The notes under the pieces were generated by a model. That model was not told where the DNA came from and did no database searches. It was given only the letters and a program-made list of their open reading frames with translations. DNA of 64,000 nt from contig JAJEKV010000329.1 in NCBI GenBank assembly GCA_021234155.1, positions 186,001 through 250,000 on the forward strand. Direction: 5' to 3'. Below are positions 20,421-31,897 of this stretch, piece after piece. The translations under genes were made by a program, and so were the position numbers. Each line of letters opens with the position of its first letter. Position 1 is the first letter of the stretch. Origin of the DNA: Isoetes taiwanensis (taxonomy: Eukaryota; Streptophyta; Lycopodiopsida; Isoetales; Isoetaceae).

Positions 20421-22703
20421 GTTTTTAGCACAAAAACATGTACAGACTTTTATAAGACAAGTCCGACAATTACAACATGGTGCCAAAAATTTTAGGGGCG
20501 AAAATGATGGTAATGGTTGGGTTGGGTCGCCGTAAAAGATCTTCATTAATGTGTCGGTGACGGATAAGATCCGAAAGAATGTCAATGCAGAACGTGGATC
20601 ATAGGAACTGGGCAAGAAAAATATGAAGACTATCCCCTTATATCATGGGGAAGTCCATTTGAACAAACAATGCCCAAAATTTTACTTACAAACAAGTATG
20701 ATAGGGGCTTAAAAAAGTAAGCACCATAAAAGCGTGCCCCGTGATCAGCCATAGGGGAGCGTGAGCGTGGGCGTCAGCGTGGCCCGTGGGTCAGCAGCAT
20801 GAGCATGGAAAATAAAAAGCATGAAGAGCGTGGCAAAGCGTGGGTCTTAAAAAACAGAGCGTGGGTTTTGTGAGGACAAAAATTACAGAGCGTGGCTTTT
20901 GCGTGGTCAATCTGCGTGGTTAATTTGCGTGGTCAATCGTGGGCAAAAATACAGAGCGTGGGCTGTGATCGTGACTTTTTAATTAGCGTGCCGTGAGCGG
21001 TTATCAGCCAGCAAAAATATTTTGCCTGTGGCGTGGAACGTGACCCGTGGGTACAAGCGTGGGTGCCCTGCACGTGAGTAGGGCACGGCAAGAATATAGG
21101 GTACCCTAAAAAGTGCAGAAAGGGGCGGCCAAATCTGAGCCGTTGAGGGGAAAAACCCTAGCATGAGCTGCAACCCTAGCCGAAAATGCTCTGTACTGCC
21201 GACCTGCAATGGTGCAGGTAACCGGATTTGAAGGTGAAAGTGCTGGTTCTTGCTTAACACAGATGCAAGCTGGAAGTTACTAATTTGGTATAGCGGATAT
21301 GATGCCGAAATATGAGCGCTTATGGATAGGAACTGGCCGGTGGTGCACAGGAATGCTCAAATCTTCAGAAATGATGGCCAGAAATTGTTGCAACAGTGAA
21401 AACTTGATGGATGCAGACCAAAAATCGGTGCCCACAGAGGCTCAAAGCCATGGGTGACGTATAGATGAGGAAGAAGCCAAGGGATCAATAGGTAAAGTTG
21501 AAAATAAATTGGTGCTCCAATCACGGCCGGAACTGTAATGTGCTGAGAATGCTTGTGTGTAGATGATGAAGACCAGAGAGACGTGAGAAATCCGAGTTTG
21601 AGGCTTCAAGGTGGAAGAGTTTCTTCAATCCAATTTGTGCTTGAATAGTTCTCTATAACTGGTATCTGCATGGAGCAGATGAATGGGGGCTAGTAGGGAT
21701 GCTGGCCCTCTTAAAAACTCAATAAAAAAATAGGATCGCTGTGTGCAGGTGCAGACTGATGGAATGTATAGAAGGAAGAACTTGAATCCTTCTAGAGCCG
21801 GAAATGCGAGAATGATTTCTTTGTACTGATAAAATGAAACTTTAGTGTAGGTACTGGCAGGACAAACAAGTGATAGGAGTTGCCCCAACTCATGGATTCT
21901 GAGCTTCCTTTTGAATGTATGCAGAGACCGAGCTGAGAAGAACTAGAGAAAAAGGGCTGCACCAATTCTGAACCCAGGTAAAGCCTAATGCTTGAAATAA
22001 TCCCTGTGGGCGCTCCAAATGAACTGACCATAATCGGAACTGTGATGCAGGGACTGAGATGGGCTGCATAAAGCATGCTACGATTTTTCTTGTAACAGGG
22101 TATGAGGGCTAGCCAGAGTGCTGGCCCTCCACAAAAATAAAACAAGAAAGCTTTGAAAACGTGTTCTGGATGCCAATAAATGAAGTGCTCCTGCACAAAG
22201 CTGCCCCAAAGCATGTTTGCATATAGCTGCACCAAATAAGATTGGAAATTTTTGATGTGCAGAATAGAGTTGTGCTGCACGAGTTTTTGGAAAAATATTG
22301 AGGAAAAGACAATCAAATTATTTTTAGAGTTTGCTGAAAAACCTGTAAGCAGGAATAAGAACGACCATAAAGGATTCAAAGTGTGATTTTTTTGATGATC
22401 TTGCACAGTGGAGTGCTGTCACCACTCCAGAAATCCTTGACTGCAAACTGGGCTTGCTGCACCTTAAGAACAGGGTCTTGAGAACAGATTTACGAGATTA
22501 AATGGATCAGCTGGCAGAATCATCAACTGTTTTGAAAAATTAAAGCCTTCAAGCGGATACAGGAATCAGGAATCGACTTGGTTGGGCAAACTAAGGAAAT
22601 CTAAAGGGTGAAGAATAGTATACAAGAAGTCTTCAAAACAGAGAAACATGAGAGCAGCAAGACAACAGCAGGCAGTAAGGCGAAGGAAAGTGATCACGAG
22701 CGA

Positions 22704-22720
22704 CCCCGGCAACGGCGCCA
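22704..22720 (-). promoter_or_regulatory. Primer binding site, tRNA-Asp type (unit 2)
   Basis: This is identical to the site at 20047-20063 and lies one base from LTR 3. Confidence 0.85.
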
Positions 22721-22721
22721 G

Positions 22722-23061
22722 TGTTAGTTGTGAGTTCTTGGCATACACCTTGCAGCAGCAGTCTATGACTGCCGGATGCCACAAAGCTGCCATGCTCATG
22801 ATCACAAAACAAGAACAAGACAAATAAATATGTACAAAGAGTGAAGGGAACGTGGCCAAATGAGGCTCTCCAAATATGAGATCAAACCTGAGTACATCTG
22901 AAGAGGCTCCGGTCTAATATAGTGTAGACTGCAAATCTGAGCCCTACATCTAACTAAATCTATACCATACACTTAAGTTAACCTAAGCATGCCAAGTGTC
23001 AGTCTGCCACCACTGACACCTAACATGTGCATGCACAATGTTAACCACTAGGTGGTTAACA
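22722..23061 (-). repeat. LTR 3 (340 bp)
   Basis: This lies 2657 bp from LTR 2. It carries about four private differences (for example GCCACAAAGCTGCC instead of ATACAAAGTTGCC near 22778). Confidence 0.92.
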
Positions 23062-23066
23062 CCCAT

Positions 23067-24255
23067 CACAGCCGGCTAGAGGGCCATTGCCCATCTTCAA
23101 CTTGAACCTCATTGAAGGTGACTCATCACCCAAGAGGTGTCGAGCTCATGCCTTGCCACACGCAGTGGCAAGCCATTAAGCCTAGCCCGCTAAGATCCCT
23201 GGTAGGTTTTACACACAAGAGGGATTAGTCTGTAATGGGACAAGTCCTCCTTATTCCACCGGTCTAGCCCCGCCACTCACAACCAGGCGGGCTCTTGTAT
23301 ACAGGCCGCATTAATTGGGAATTATTGAGGCTATCTAGATGCATCTACTATTGAAGGTTTCATGGCCTCTACCCCCCTTCCAATACACCGGAGTGAGCAT
23401 AGAATGGAACACCATCATCAAAGAACTGAAATACTGAATAATATCTGTACTAAGCATACATGGTTAGGTTCATTCGTTAAGGCTTGTGATCTTAGGATCT
23501 ATAAGGCTTCTAAGACTGATCTACCATGCTATCCTCTAGCTCATTGCCAGGCTAAAAGTTGGCATTGCACAATGGAATCACAGGTTACCTGTGTATGTCA
23601 TGCCCTATCGACGGCCAGGAAGGTGCCACGTGGCACAATTTTGTCCAACAATGATAAATACATATAAAAAAATTCACAGGCTTCTGGAAATTTCTTGAAG
23701 CTTCGTACATGATGCTCGAGCATCTAGAAGCTTTCGGATTGTCCCGACATCATATAAAAAGAGTGAGAGGCAAACAGTTTGAAAGATTCAGCGACCGAGT
23801 TATGGCGTCTTCGAGCACTGCGAGCGACTGCTGGCGGCTAAAGGTGGAGCGGCGACGTTCATATGGGCTCTTTTCTTGGTGGCAAGCAAAGCTTCCCTTA
23901 CAGGGCAATTCTATTGAACATAATTAGGGCCAAAGACATTACCACATTATACTTCTTTTAATTTTTCCAAACATAAGGAAGCTCAAGAATAAGCGGGTAT
24001 GCACATTCATTACTCATTATTTATATAAGAGAGTCCAAGCATGCAATATGGTGGTGCATGGAATAGAAGAATAATTGGACCAGGAGGTCAGGGATGAAGT
24101 TGCTAAAGGTTGAATATTCAATAATTATGTACTGGGTAATTTTCAACAACTATGTACCAGGTATTTTCATGGGGAGCTTTATGCTGCATAAAAAGTTTAG
24201 GCGGCTGGAAGATGAGGCATCACGAATGGAGGAGCCACCAATCATGCCAAGTCTA
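23067..24255. other. Spacer between LTR element and LINE tail
   Basis: No recognisable gene. The first 270 bp are GC-richer and continue the insertion target of the LTR element. The remainder has short frames only (for example 23362-23667, 101 codons, unrecognised). Confidence 0.4.
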
Positions 24256-24440
24256 GTAGCACTGAGACTTTTTAAGGAAGGAAGGAAGAAAGGAAGGTAT
24301 TTTTATCGTCCACGGAGACCAATCGGTCTATGGGACCCATACAAAAGCGCAGCAAGCGGATTACTACCCGGATTAAAAAACCCCCGCCCCGAAGGGTTTT
24401 CGAGGGAAAAACCGTGGCAGCAATCAGCCTGCTGACAAAC
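24256..24440 (-). mobile_element. LINE 3' end with GGAAG-type tail
   Basis: On the plus strand a run of GGAAG/GGAAA repeats (24275-24297) is followed by TTTTATCGTCCACGGAGACC, a short hydrophobic spacer and the palindrome-like AGGGTTTTCGAGGGAAAAACC (24393-24413). On the minus strand this is a LINE 3' UTR ending in a CTTCC-type microsatellite. The same order is seen in 26358-26494 (opposite strand) and 41637-41820. Confidence 0.8.
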
Positions 24441-24600
24441 TGTTCCAATATACGAAATGCAAACTTGGCATTTCTTTCCTCATTGTGGCATTTTTTTCTT
24501 GGCTTTCTATCTTTTTTGGACAGATTCCTTCGACTTTCGACCTTGTTCTTGTAAACTAAAGTCCTCTTCTTATCGAGAGTTTTGTCGTATTCATCCGAAT

Positions 24601-24653
24601 CCAATTCTAGAATCCCATCGATCCGAGCCCTTGAATCAGAATTCTAGAATTGG
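24601..24653 (-). other. Hairpin with conserved loop (right arm)
   Basis: This is the inverse copy of the 16290-16342 hairpin, with 13-bp stems at 24601-24613 and 24641-24653. Confidence 0.85.
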
Positions 24654-25965
24654 CAGGCATGCATGTCTCGTACACATGCATGTAAATTTTGGGCTTCTAG
24701 TTCATTTGAGAGATTGCTACTTAATGCACGGTGGTTCTTCATCAACGTCTCATCGGCGCTTCATCATCTCTTTTAACAGTACCTTATTCTCAATTTTTGA
24801 AGCCCATTCCCCTCTCTTCCCAACCAAATCCCCATTTCTTTGTTTAATGTAATTTGCACGTGGTATGCTTGAATAGCCCCTCTAGTTGAAGAGGTTGTTT
24901 TGTCGCGTGGCACGCATGATCAGCCCCTTCATTTTGGGAGGTTTGTTTTTTCATGTTATATTCTAGTGTTAATGATACAGGATGGCAAGCTACTTCAACT
25001 TTTTCCTTCGTGGGTTCTTTATAAGAGCGATTATTCAGTCTTATGTTTGTCCACGCCCCTTGTTGAGGGCTTATCACCAGGGTTTTCCTCGAAAACCTCA
25101 AAGGGCAGGGCAGGTACACCAATCAACATCTATTAATATTATATATTTTAGGGTTCAAGTTGTGTAATTGAATATTCTTTATAATTTTCATTTTTATAGG
25201 TAGTTTATAGGTGTGCGGCTACCCACTATCCACTATTATAGAAAATCTGCTGAGATGAATGAGAAGTCTATCTATCAATTTTTTCGTAGTCATGTGACCC
25301 CAATTCTAGAATGTCATGACGAAGACATGCTGGAGACACAAGCAATAAAGGGTTGGGCTGAGAGCCTCTTTTATTCAAAACGTAGTAGCAATTGAAGGAA
25401 TCTCCATATGCAAGGAGACACTTCCCATCAACGTTGATGTTGCAACAAAGAAGGGGTCATTGAAGGCGCCATATGAGACATCGTTTGACATTTCTATGCA
25501 TATCTCTCTCCCCGAGGATCGGATTCAGGCGTTTTTTGGTGATTTGGAAAGCCTGGACTGTAAACTTTCCATTGGTGTATAGTATCGGACAGTTCAATAA
25601 TAGAATTATTGCCTGATTTGAGGTTTCACATTTCGGCTTTTTTTGGTTAACCCGGTGTATCTTCCTCTACTATTATATTTTTTGCCACTTCTACTTCCAT
25701 GGCACTAGGATATCCTTATATTTCTCTCTTTTGTGGTTTCTAGAGTAAGACATTTTATAAGAACGTTGTTGTGATACTTCTTCTAATAGAGTATAAGTCA
25801 ATTCATGCTCCAGCTTCACATCCGCAGAATTCTTTTACCGGTATCATGTACTCTTTTCACCCTTACTTGCGTGTCGGATTTGACACAGTGGAAATTGGAT
25901 TTGTTGTTTTCTCCTTGCATTATTTGTTTTGTATGTCTCTCTCTTTTTCATCCTCTTGATCTTCT

Positions 25966-26494
25966 GTACTTGTACACCCAGCTACCCATGAAGAAGCACA
26001 GGCTTATAGCTTCCATTCGCACGGGGGCACATCGCCTCCGCATTGAAACAGGACGTTGGGCTCGGGAAGCACGAGAGCAAAGGCTTTGCCAGTGTTGCCA
26101 CCAGGGCGCGATTGAGGATGAATGTCATGCCCTCCAGATCTGCCCAGCATTTGCCCATATCAGAGAGCGATATGTTCGATTACTAGTGCACGGCCGGCCC
26201 GTTGCATCGGTTATTGACTACGGCGTCGGTGGGGTTTGTTGGGGTCGTACCTCCGGAGGTTATGGATGCACGGACGTTTCGTTTGTGTCCTACGGGGGCG
26301 GTCTTGAACCTGTCCTATGCAATTGGACGGTGTGCCGGCCTGAGCTTATTATCGCTAAGGTTTTTCCTCGGAAACCCAGGGTAGGGGTTTTTAATCCTCT
26401 CAATTACTTGCTGCTCTCTTTTTGTTTGGGTCCCATAGGCCAATTGGTCTCCGTGGACGCTAAATTCTATTCTATTCTATTCTATTCTATTCTA
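25966..26494 (+). mobile_element. 5'-truncated LINE insertion in the right arm
   Basis: About 528 bp interrupt the right arm between CATCCTCTTGATCTTCT and ATATGCC. The left arm keeps the uninterrupted site (rc of about 15016-15034). The insert encodes the LINE C-terminus on the plus strand: RLIASIRTGAHRLRIETGRW, then CQCCHQGAIEDECHALQICP with a CxxC-H-C finger. Next come the 3' UTR motif AAGGTTTTTCCTCGGAAACC and CCAATTGGTCTCCGTGGACG, then five TTCTA units (26465-26494). There is at most a 2-4 base overlap at the junctions instead of a long target duplication. The zinc finger is thought to help bind the RNA or the target. Confidence 0.9.
26465..26494 (+). repeat. (TTCTA)n tail of the LINE
   Basis: Perfect TTCTA pentamers end the LINE, in place of a poly(A) tail. 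Confidence 0.9.
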
Positions 26495-26783
26495 ATATGC
26501 CAAAGGTTCTAGTAGGCAAGAAGCGTTGCTGACCACAAAGATTAATACTGGGGGGCAATCCATCTTGAATTGGAGGACAAGGAAACATATGGTAATATTT
26601 AAATAGATCCTTTTAAAAACCCTCTATGCCCTCTTCAAAAAAAACCCTCAAAAAAAAATTCCCTCTTTCTAGCTAGTTGTTATAGAGTTGCTGATGCATT
26701 TAGCACAACAAAATTGCATTTGCAATATTTTTCAAGTGGCTCAAATGGTTGATAAAGTTGCAATGTTGGTTCCCATTGCATAT

Positions 26784-27202
26784 ATTAATCATGTCAACAT
26801 CATTTTGGCTGTTTCAGCCAGTATCTACATTGAAATGATAAGTCTTTTTGAAGAAAATATTATGAATTTTCTGTGGGTCCATATAATTATTGTTATGTGT
26901 CTGTAACCTGCAACCGATTCAAAAGCTTGGATTTATGTATTCATCCTTCTAAGTTCCAGTTGTACGCCATGAATTGTTTTTTAAGTGTTCAATTTACTTT
27001 GGACCTGCTTATATTTTATTAGTTGCAGTAATTGGAGTCGTGCAGATAATTTAAAAGGAATTTTTGACAAATGCATCTCAGAGTCATCAAGGAATACTAG
27101 GTATGTGACCAATGCCAAAACAGAAAGGAGTTTAAACTGGTATATGAAGGAATGGAAATTAAATGTGCAGCTTCAAGGGGAGGGTTTAGATGATAATTCA
27201 AA
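26784..27202. other. Spacer with one exon-like frame
   Basis: AT-rich. A plus-strand frame at 26985-27206 starts after a TTAGTTGCAG acceptor-like site and reads NWSRADNLKGIFDKCISESS and so on. I do not recognise it, and its stop codon coincides with the Helitron boundary. Confidence 0.3.
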
Positions 27203-27231
27203 CTAGTAATGTTGCCCGGCGTTGCCGGGCA
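27203..27231 (-). mobile_element. Helitron 3' terminus
   Basis: On the minus strand an 8-bp stem hairpin, TGCCCGGC-AAC-GCCGGGCA (27231-27213), is followed by six bases and CTAG (27206-27203), then T in the flank. Hairpin, then about 10 bases to a CTRR end inserted before a T, is the standard signature of Helitron rolling-circle transposons. The element body lies to the right (above 27231). I did not find its TC 5' end or a Rep/helicase gene, so it is probably non-autonomous or truncated. Confidence 0.75.
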
Positions 27232-27962
27232 TAGATACATTTTAATTGTAGACATCTATTCAGCATATTCTTAATTTGAAAGCAAAATGGGAGAAGGGGA
27301 GATGATGTTAGATTGTATTAAAAAGGTTTTATCATGGCTTTATCATTCCCTCAACGACCATTTCTTGTGTAGATATATGACAAATGGAATGCTGAATTTG
27401 AAAGGCGGCCAAGAGTAGAAGGAAAGATCTTGTCCAATTGGGCTTCAAAGGAATTAATATACTTTATGCTAGGCAAATACACTTGAAGTGGATCGACATT
27501 TCAACTATATAACAACATTACGCAAGCCCAGTTTCATGTTAGGATAAGTTCATAACTCGCAAAGGAATCTTTACCCTTGAATGTAACGATTGTGTTGTTG
27601 AAGCCTGGAACATGTTCGGTTTGAAGGGGTAGTTGTGCATGGTTAAGGTTATAGAAATAAGTGTTCAACATTGTTGAAATGATACTTGTCCACTCTATAT
27701 TTGAAAGTGGGATAAAGGATGGTTTCGTTGTAGGCAAGTAGTGTCCATTTTCTAATGCTCTCTTTAAGTCAAAACCTTAACTCGAAGGCTTTTATTTAAA
27801 ATGAAAGCCTTTACTCAAATCCTCCCTAAGTCGTAAGTCAAATCTTGGATAAAAGTAAGTTTGGTTGTACTTTCAAGGACATTAATCATTCTTAAAAGCA
27901 GCCACACAAAATACAAAAATACAGACATTTTTCTTCATCCATGTAAAGCTCTAGAACATAAT
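27232..27962. other. Presumed Helitron interior, no recognised gene
   Basis: AT-rich sequence with no convincing reading frame. It would belong to the Helitron whose 3' end lies at 27203. Confidence 0.35.
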
Positions 27963-28905
27963 ACAAACCAAACCAAACCAAAGGGGGTTTAAGGGGGATT
28001 TTAATTTAAATGTGTTGGACCCAATGGTTGTGTTAATTAATGTCAATGGTAGTTATGTGTTGGTTGTTAATGTCAATGGTTGTTATGTGTTGGTTGTTAT
28101 ATGTTGGGGGATTTAATTTTTATATGTTATAAGTAAAAGTTACCATAAAGATAGAGCAGATTGATACCATTATTCTGAAAGTCATAAAGTTTGCAACACC
28201 CATACACAAACATTTTTCATTTGGAATTTAACAATGACCTTTGGCCTCCATGGATTCTTGTGGTGAGAAACCAAAGTGGGAAACTTTTCTGCTTGTTAGC
28301 ACAAGGATCTAGAAGCCTCAAGATCTAAAAATACATGGTAAATTTTTGCAAGCTTCATTCGGAATGAGCCATAAAACAATATCCAATAGTGCAATCCTAT
28401 ATTAATCAGCTGGTAGGATGTGAAAGCCTACCAAACCCGGCCGAAAACTTGCTGTTTTAGCATATATAACTTAACCAAACATATCAATATCATACACTAT
28501 CAAAAAGATCTCTGGAGAGATCTTTCCATATAACAAAAATCATCTCAAGCGAGCTCACGGATCAAAAGTTATGATAAGAAATGTGTTTCACGTGAAACTG
28601 CACTACATGCGCCCTTCAAGCCCTTCATGTGCCCATTATGCACCACACACACAAAAAGAGGGCTTTTGTTGTGAGCCATTGGTTGTTGACCATTATGCAC
28701 CACACGCACAAAAAAAGGGCTTTTGTTGTGAGCCATTGGTTGTTGACCATTGGAAAAAAAAAGGCTAAAATCAATGGCTCAGAAATGGTGCACTCTAGAT
28801 GTACGCATTAGTACATCCATTTGAATACATCACGAAATCATAGGAAAACCTTAGTGAAAAGCGTACAAAAACACAAAGAAAACCCCCTGTTATTATGCTA
28901 CATAT
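27963..28905 (+). repeat. Dispersed repeat D, copy 1
   Basis: About 940 bp beginning with the foldback-type end CCAAAGGGGGTTTAAGGGGG and ending AAAACCCCCTGTTATTATGC. It is repeated inverted at 54640-55580, with partial matches at 51812-52000. It contains a 58-bp tandem duplication (GCACCACACACACAAAAAG...TTGGTTGTTGACCATTATG) at about 28635-28745. No protein family is recognised. Confidence 0.85.
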
Positions 28906-29770
28906 TGATGGGTTCTATGTGGTATTAAAGGGTAGGTGTGCTAAAGGGATAAATAAATAGATAATAAATAAATGAGCCCAAAGTGACATCTAATAACATA
29001 CACCTATAATTATTGCTTTTAGCAAGAATGGAATATAATGTATTCTATCATCCATCTACGGAGACCAATTGGCCTATGTGGGCTTGGACTCCATCAAGAT
29101 TCAATTAATCTTCCCAAGATTTCAAATATGATGTACTGAACATCAATATCTATATGCAATTAGTGTGATGGAGAAAATGGTGTGCAATGGAGCTTCCCTC
29201 ATAGGAAGTAGGTGATCATACCGATGAATAAACGTTCAAATGGAACTTGGACCAATTCTTGTATAAATAAGGATGCATCAAGTACAAAATAGTTTAAGAC
29301 GCATTAATTCATTTGTTCACTATTAATTCACTTGTTGTATATTTCCTTTGTCTTTTTAAGTTAAATAGCTACGTGATTGATGCATGAATGTGATATCAGA
29401 AATAAAATTAGTTACATGCATGCATGTTAAAAGTTGGAGGACGGAATTGCCAATAAAGACTATTTGCTTCCTTTTTATAATCATCAGGCCAAATGCTCAC
29501 ATCAAATTACAGCTTTCTTAGTATCTCTAACTAAAATTGGAGCAGGTTTTCTATGATGAGAAATTTATGGAAAGTTCACTCAAGTGACATCCTTCACAAG
29601 GCACCCAGAATTAAAACACTACATGGTTTTTCCCTTGGTTATGACTAGAAAACCATTCTACAAAACTAATGGGTGTTTGGGGGTTAATTTCATTAAAAAC
29701 CATATGTGGCTAAACTAATGGTTTCTTTTGTTAGGTTTGTTAGTGTGGTATTATGTCATGGTAATGGCAA
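28906..29770. other. AT-rich spacer with a diverged LINE 3' end
   Basis: Mostly featureless. At about 29046-29090 TCTACGGAGACCAATTGGCC and CTATGTGGG match the LINE 3' UTR on the minus strand, preceded by a decayed ATTCTAT tail. No gene seen. Confidence 0.55.
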
Positions 29771-29838
29771 ATAGCTTCTTTCTAGAGTTTGTCAAAGTGG
29801 TATTACATGTTGGTAAATGAATGTGGTATAATTATAGT

Positions 29839-31897
29839 TTTTTTTTTTTTTTTTTTTTTTTTTGAAGGCAAGGTATTTTTATATTTTATTAATAGAAGTG
29901 GTCCAAAAGACCTTATTACAAGGCTCCTCAAGAGCCAAATTGGAAGAATCATATCAGTCAGTAGAACACATAAAGATGACACATAACAAAATATCAGCGT
30001 ACTTAGGTTGGAACCCCCTCGACCTCTTCTTTGCTCTGAGTACTATGTGGGGCACTACTAGTTTCCATCAGTACTAGAGCAACGACCACAACCTCTTCCT
30101 CAGTAGCAATCAATTGAGCAGAGATAAGTCCTAAAGCTGCCACCATCTGAAGCTCCTCCACCGAAAGATGCAAGCTAATGAAGATCTCACAAGAGCAATC
30201 ATTCATTCAGCGTTAACTTGGCTCGCTATATTAACCTACATAGAAGTACTAAAAGAGGTCGGGTCTCGCTCCAAAGAATGTACTAAGAGATTCTTTCCTC
30301 TCTCTTCCAACTAAGTAGAACATCGCATGTGCCTTCCCCAAGGGGTGGTCGATTATCCCATATACTTCTTCACTATCCGCATAGGCACCAAATCTAAAAT
30401 CCATAAGCTCCACCCTCTTCTTTTGCTCTAAGTACTATGTGGGGCACTACCGGTTTCCATCAAGATTAGAGAGCAATGACCACAACCTCTTCCCCAAGAG
30501 CCAAGTACTATAGAAGAAGGTTCCTTGCTTTTCCATTGTTATTTTGCTTCAAGAATCGTCCACATGCTTCTACTAAGCCTCCAAAAAGGACTGCTCAAAG
30601 ATATGACAATTTAAAGCACAATACTCCCGTAGGCCATCCTAGCCAACAATGTTATGCAAAGGGCCCATATCAGCTGCTAAAATCAGAGCCTGCATTCCCA
30701 TGAAGATCCTCCCCGGATGTAGCAAGCCTTAAGCTCACCCTGAAATTCGGCCCAAAGATAGCCCACATGCATTCAACTCTATGGTCTTGTCACCCATATA
30801 AGTCAAGTGTTCACATATTAGAACCTCCCGATTTCTAACCGTATTGAGCCCATCACACTTCAAGGTTGGTTTAGATTTCCTTAGAGCATTCTCCTGGCTG
30901 GGACAGGAGATCATGAGCTGCTCCAAATCCCCATCCTAAAATACTAGTTCCCTTACCAAGGCATGGGTTAAGAGGCCAAAACAAAAGAGACCATTTCTTA
31001 GCAATACAACAGGTTTAGCTGCCATAGTTCCCTGCACTATCTCACAAGAATAGCTTAAGCCCTCATCTGAAACAATAAAGCAAAATGAGACAAATCCCCA
31101 CCTAAAAAGATGTTCTTGCAAAGTTGCCTGAACTTGTTACCTCAGCATAAGCACATCGAACTTAATCTCAAGCCCAGCCACGGATGCCGGCTCAATAAAT
31201 CCATAGCTAGTCAAGATCTTTAGCTAACATACTTCACTAAATAGTCTAAAGCGATTCGGAAGATAGAAAGCAAAAACACAATACCAAACTAGTCATAGAA
31301 AAGATTCAATCCTCGCGTGCCTTTTTACGCACATACTTAGAGAGGAAACACTTGGTGTTGTAGGGGATTTAGATAAATGGTAAGTCCCAATAGCATTCAA
31401 CACATAAGCCTTCAGGTAGGCTATGCAAAGAAAAGCTGTCTTGCAAGTTATATATCCGAACGTCCCGTCCCAATCAAGCATATTCGCCAAGACACCGCAA
31501 TGAGTGCAGGTCATAAATCAAGACCGGAGCAGCCTTCAAAACCAAAGCCGGAAATGACGATATCCGAAACTAACCAAAGAAGCAAAACTCAAAGACCTAA
31601 AAATAACAAACAAGACTTACCATAGTAGGCATGATCGTAATCGAAGCAAAACAGAGTGAGTGGTGGCAGTATCTATAGCTTGAGGCCATAGAAGAAGCTC
31701 CACACGCCACTCCTTATCCACTGCCTGAACCATGCCGCCTGGCCCGTCGAGCTCTTCCAAAGAACCATTTGAGAGAGATCTGCAAGAACAATGAGTGGTC
31801 GCCTCCCCGCCGACCCCTAAAGAGTTGCGGCCCTAAGCCATCATCAAATGAAGATTTCACATTTTGTCTCCAGCCTCCCTCATGATACAATTTTTTC
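29839..31897 (-). mobile_element. Poly(A)-tailed retroposon with 10-bp target duplication
   Basis: A run of about 26 T (29838-29863) is a poly(A) tail on the minus strand, preceded on that strand by TATTAATAAAATATAAAAATA, like plant L1 3' ends. TAATTATAGT flanks the unit at 29829-29838 and 31898-31907. The body of about 2.06 kb has no recognisable RT or endonuclease. It has two related blocks (ACTATGTGGGGCACTAC at about 30042 and 30433, with AACCTCTTCC following each). On the minus strand short coding-like pieces occur (GEYAWLGRDVRIYNLQ in mixed frames) that I cannot identify. It may be a non-autonomous L1-mobilised sequence or a processed transcript. Confidence 0.75.

Larger units (their letters stand above)
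17405..23061 (-). mobile_element. Tandem non-autonomous LTR retrotransposon (LTR-int-LTR-int-LTR)
   Basis: Three 340-bp LTRs enclose two internal regions of 2320 and 2317 bp. The outer flanks carry a perfect 5-bp target duplication, CCCAT (17400-17404 and 23062-23066). Orientation is minus: on that strand each LTR starts TGTTAACC and ends AACTAACA, a tRNA-Asp-type primer site follows the 5' LTR and a purine tract precedes the 3' LTR. No gag, protease, RT, RNase H or integrase is recognisable. The longest internal frame (204 codons, 19749-19135 and 22406-21792) is unfamiliar, and similar short blocks (GGCTAG...GCTGGCCCTC) recur inside the internal region. The element therefore depends on proteins in trans. 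LTR1 and LTR2 differ at about one site and LTR3 at about four, so insertion is recent. Confidence 0.92.
24465..26783 (-). repeat. Right arm of large inverted repeat
   Basis: This is the inverse copy of 14730-16481, enlarged by a LINE fragment (about 25966-26494) and by about 40 bp near 25614-25654. The two arms face each other across about 8 kb that includes the tandem LTR element. They could be two copies of one element in opposite orientation or the long terminal repeats of a larger composite. Confidence 0.9.

Noticed and set aside
30000..31700. Organellar DNA insertion
   Set aside because: No plastid or mitochondrial gene is recognisable, and the interval is bounded by a poly(A) tail and a target duplication.
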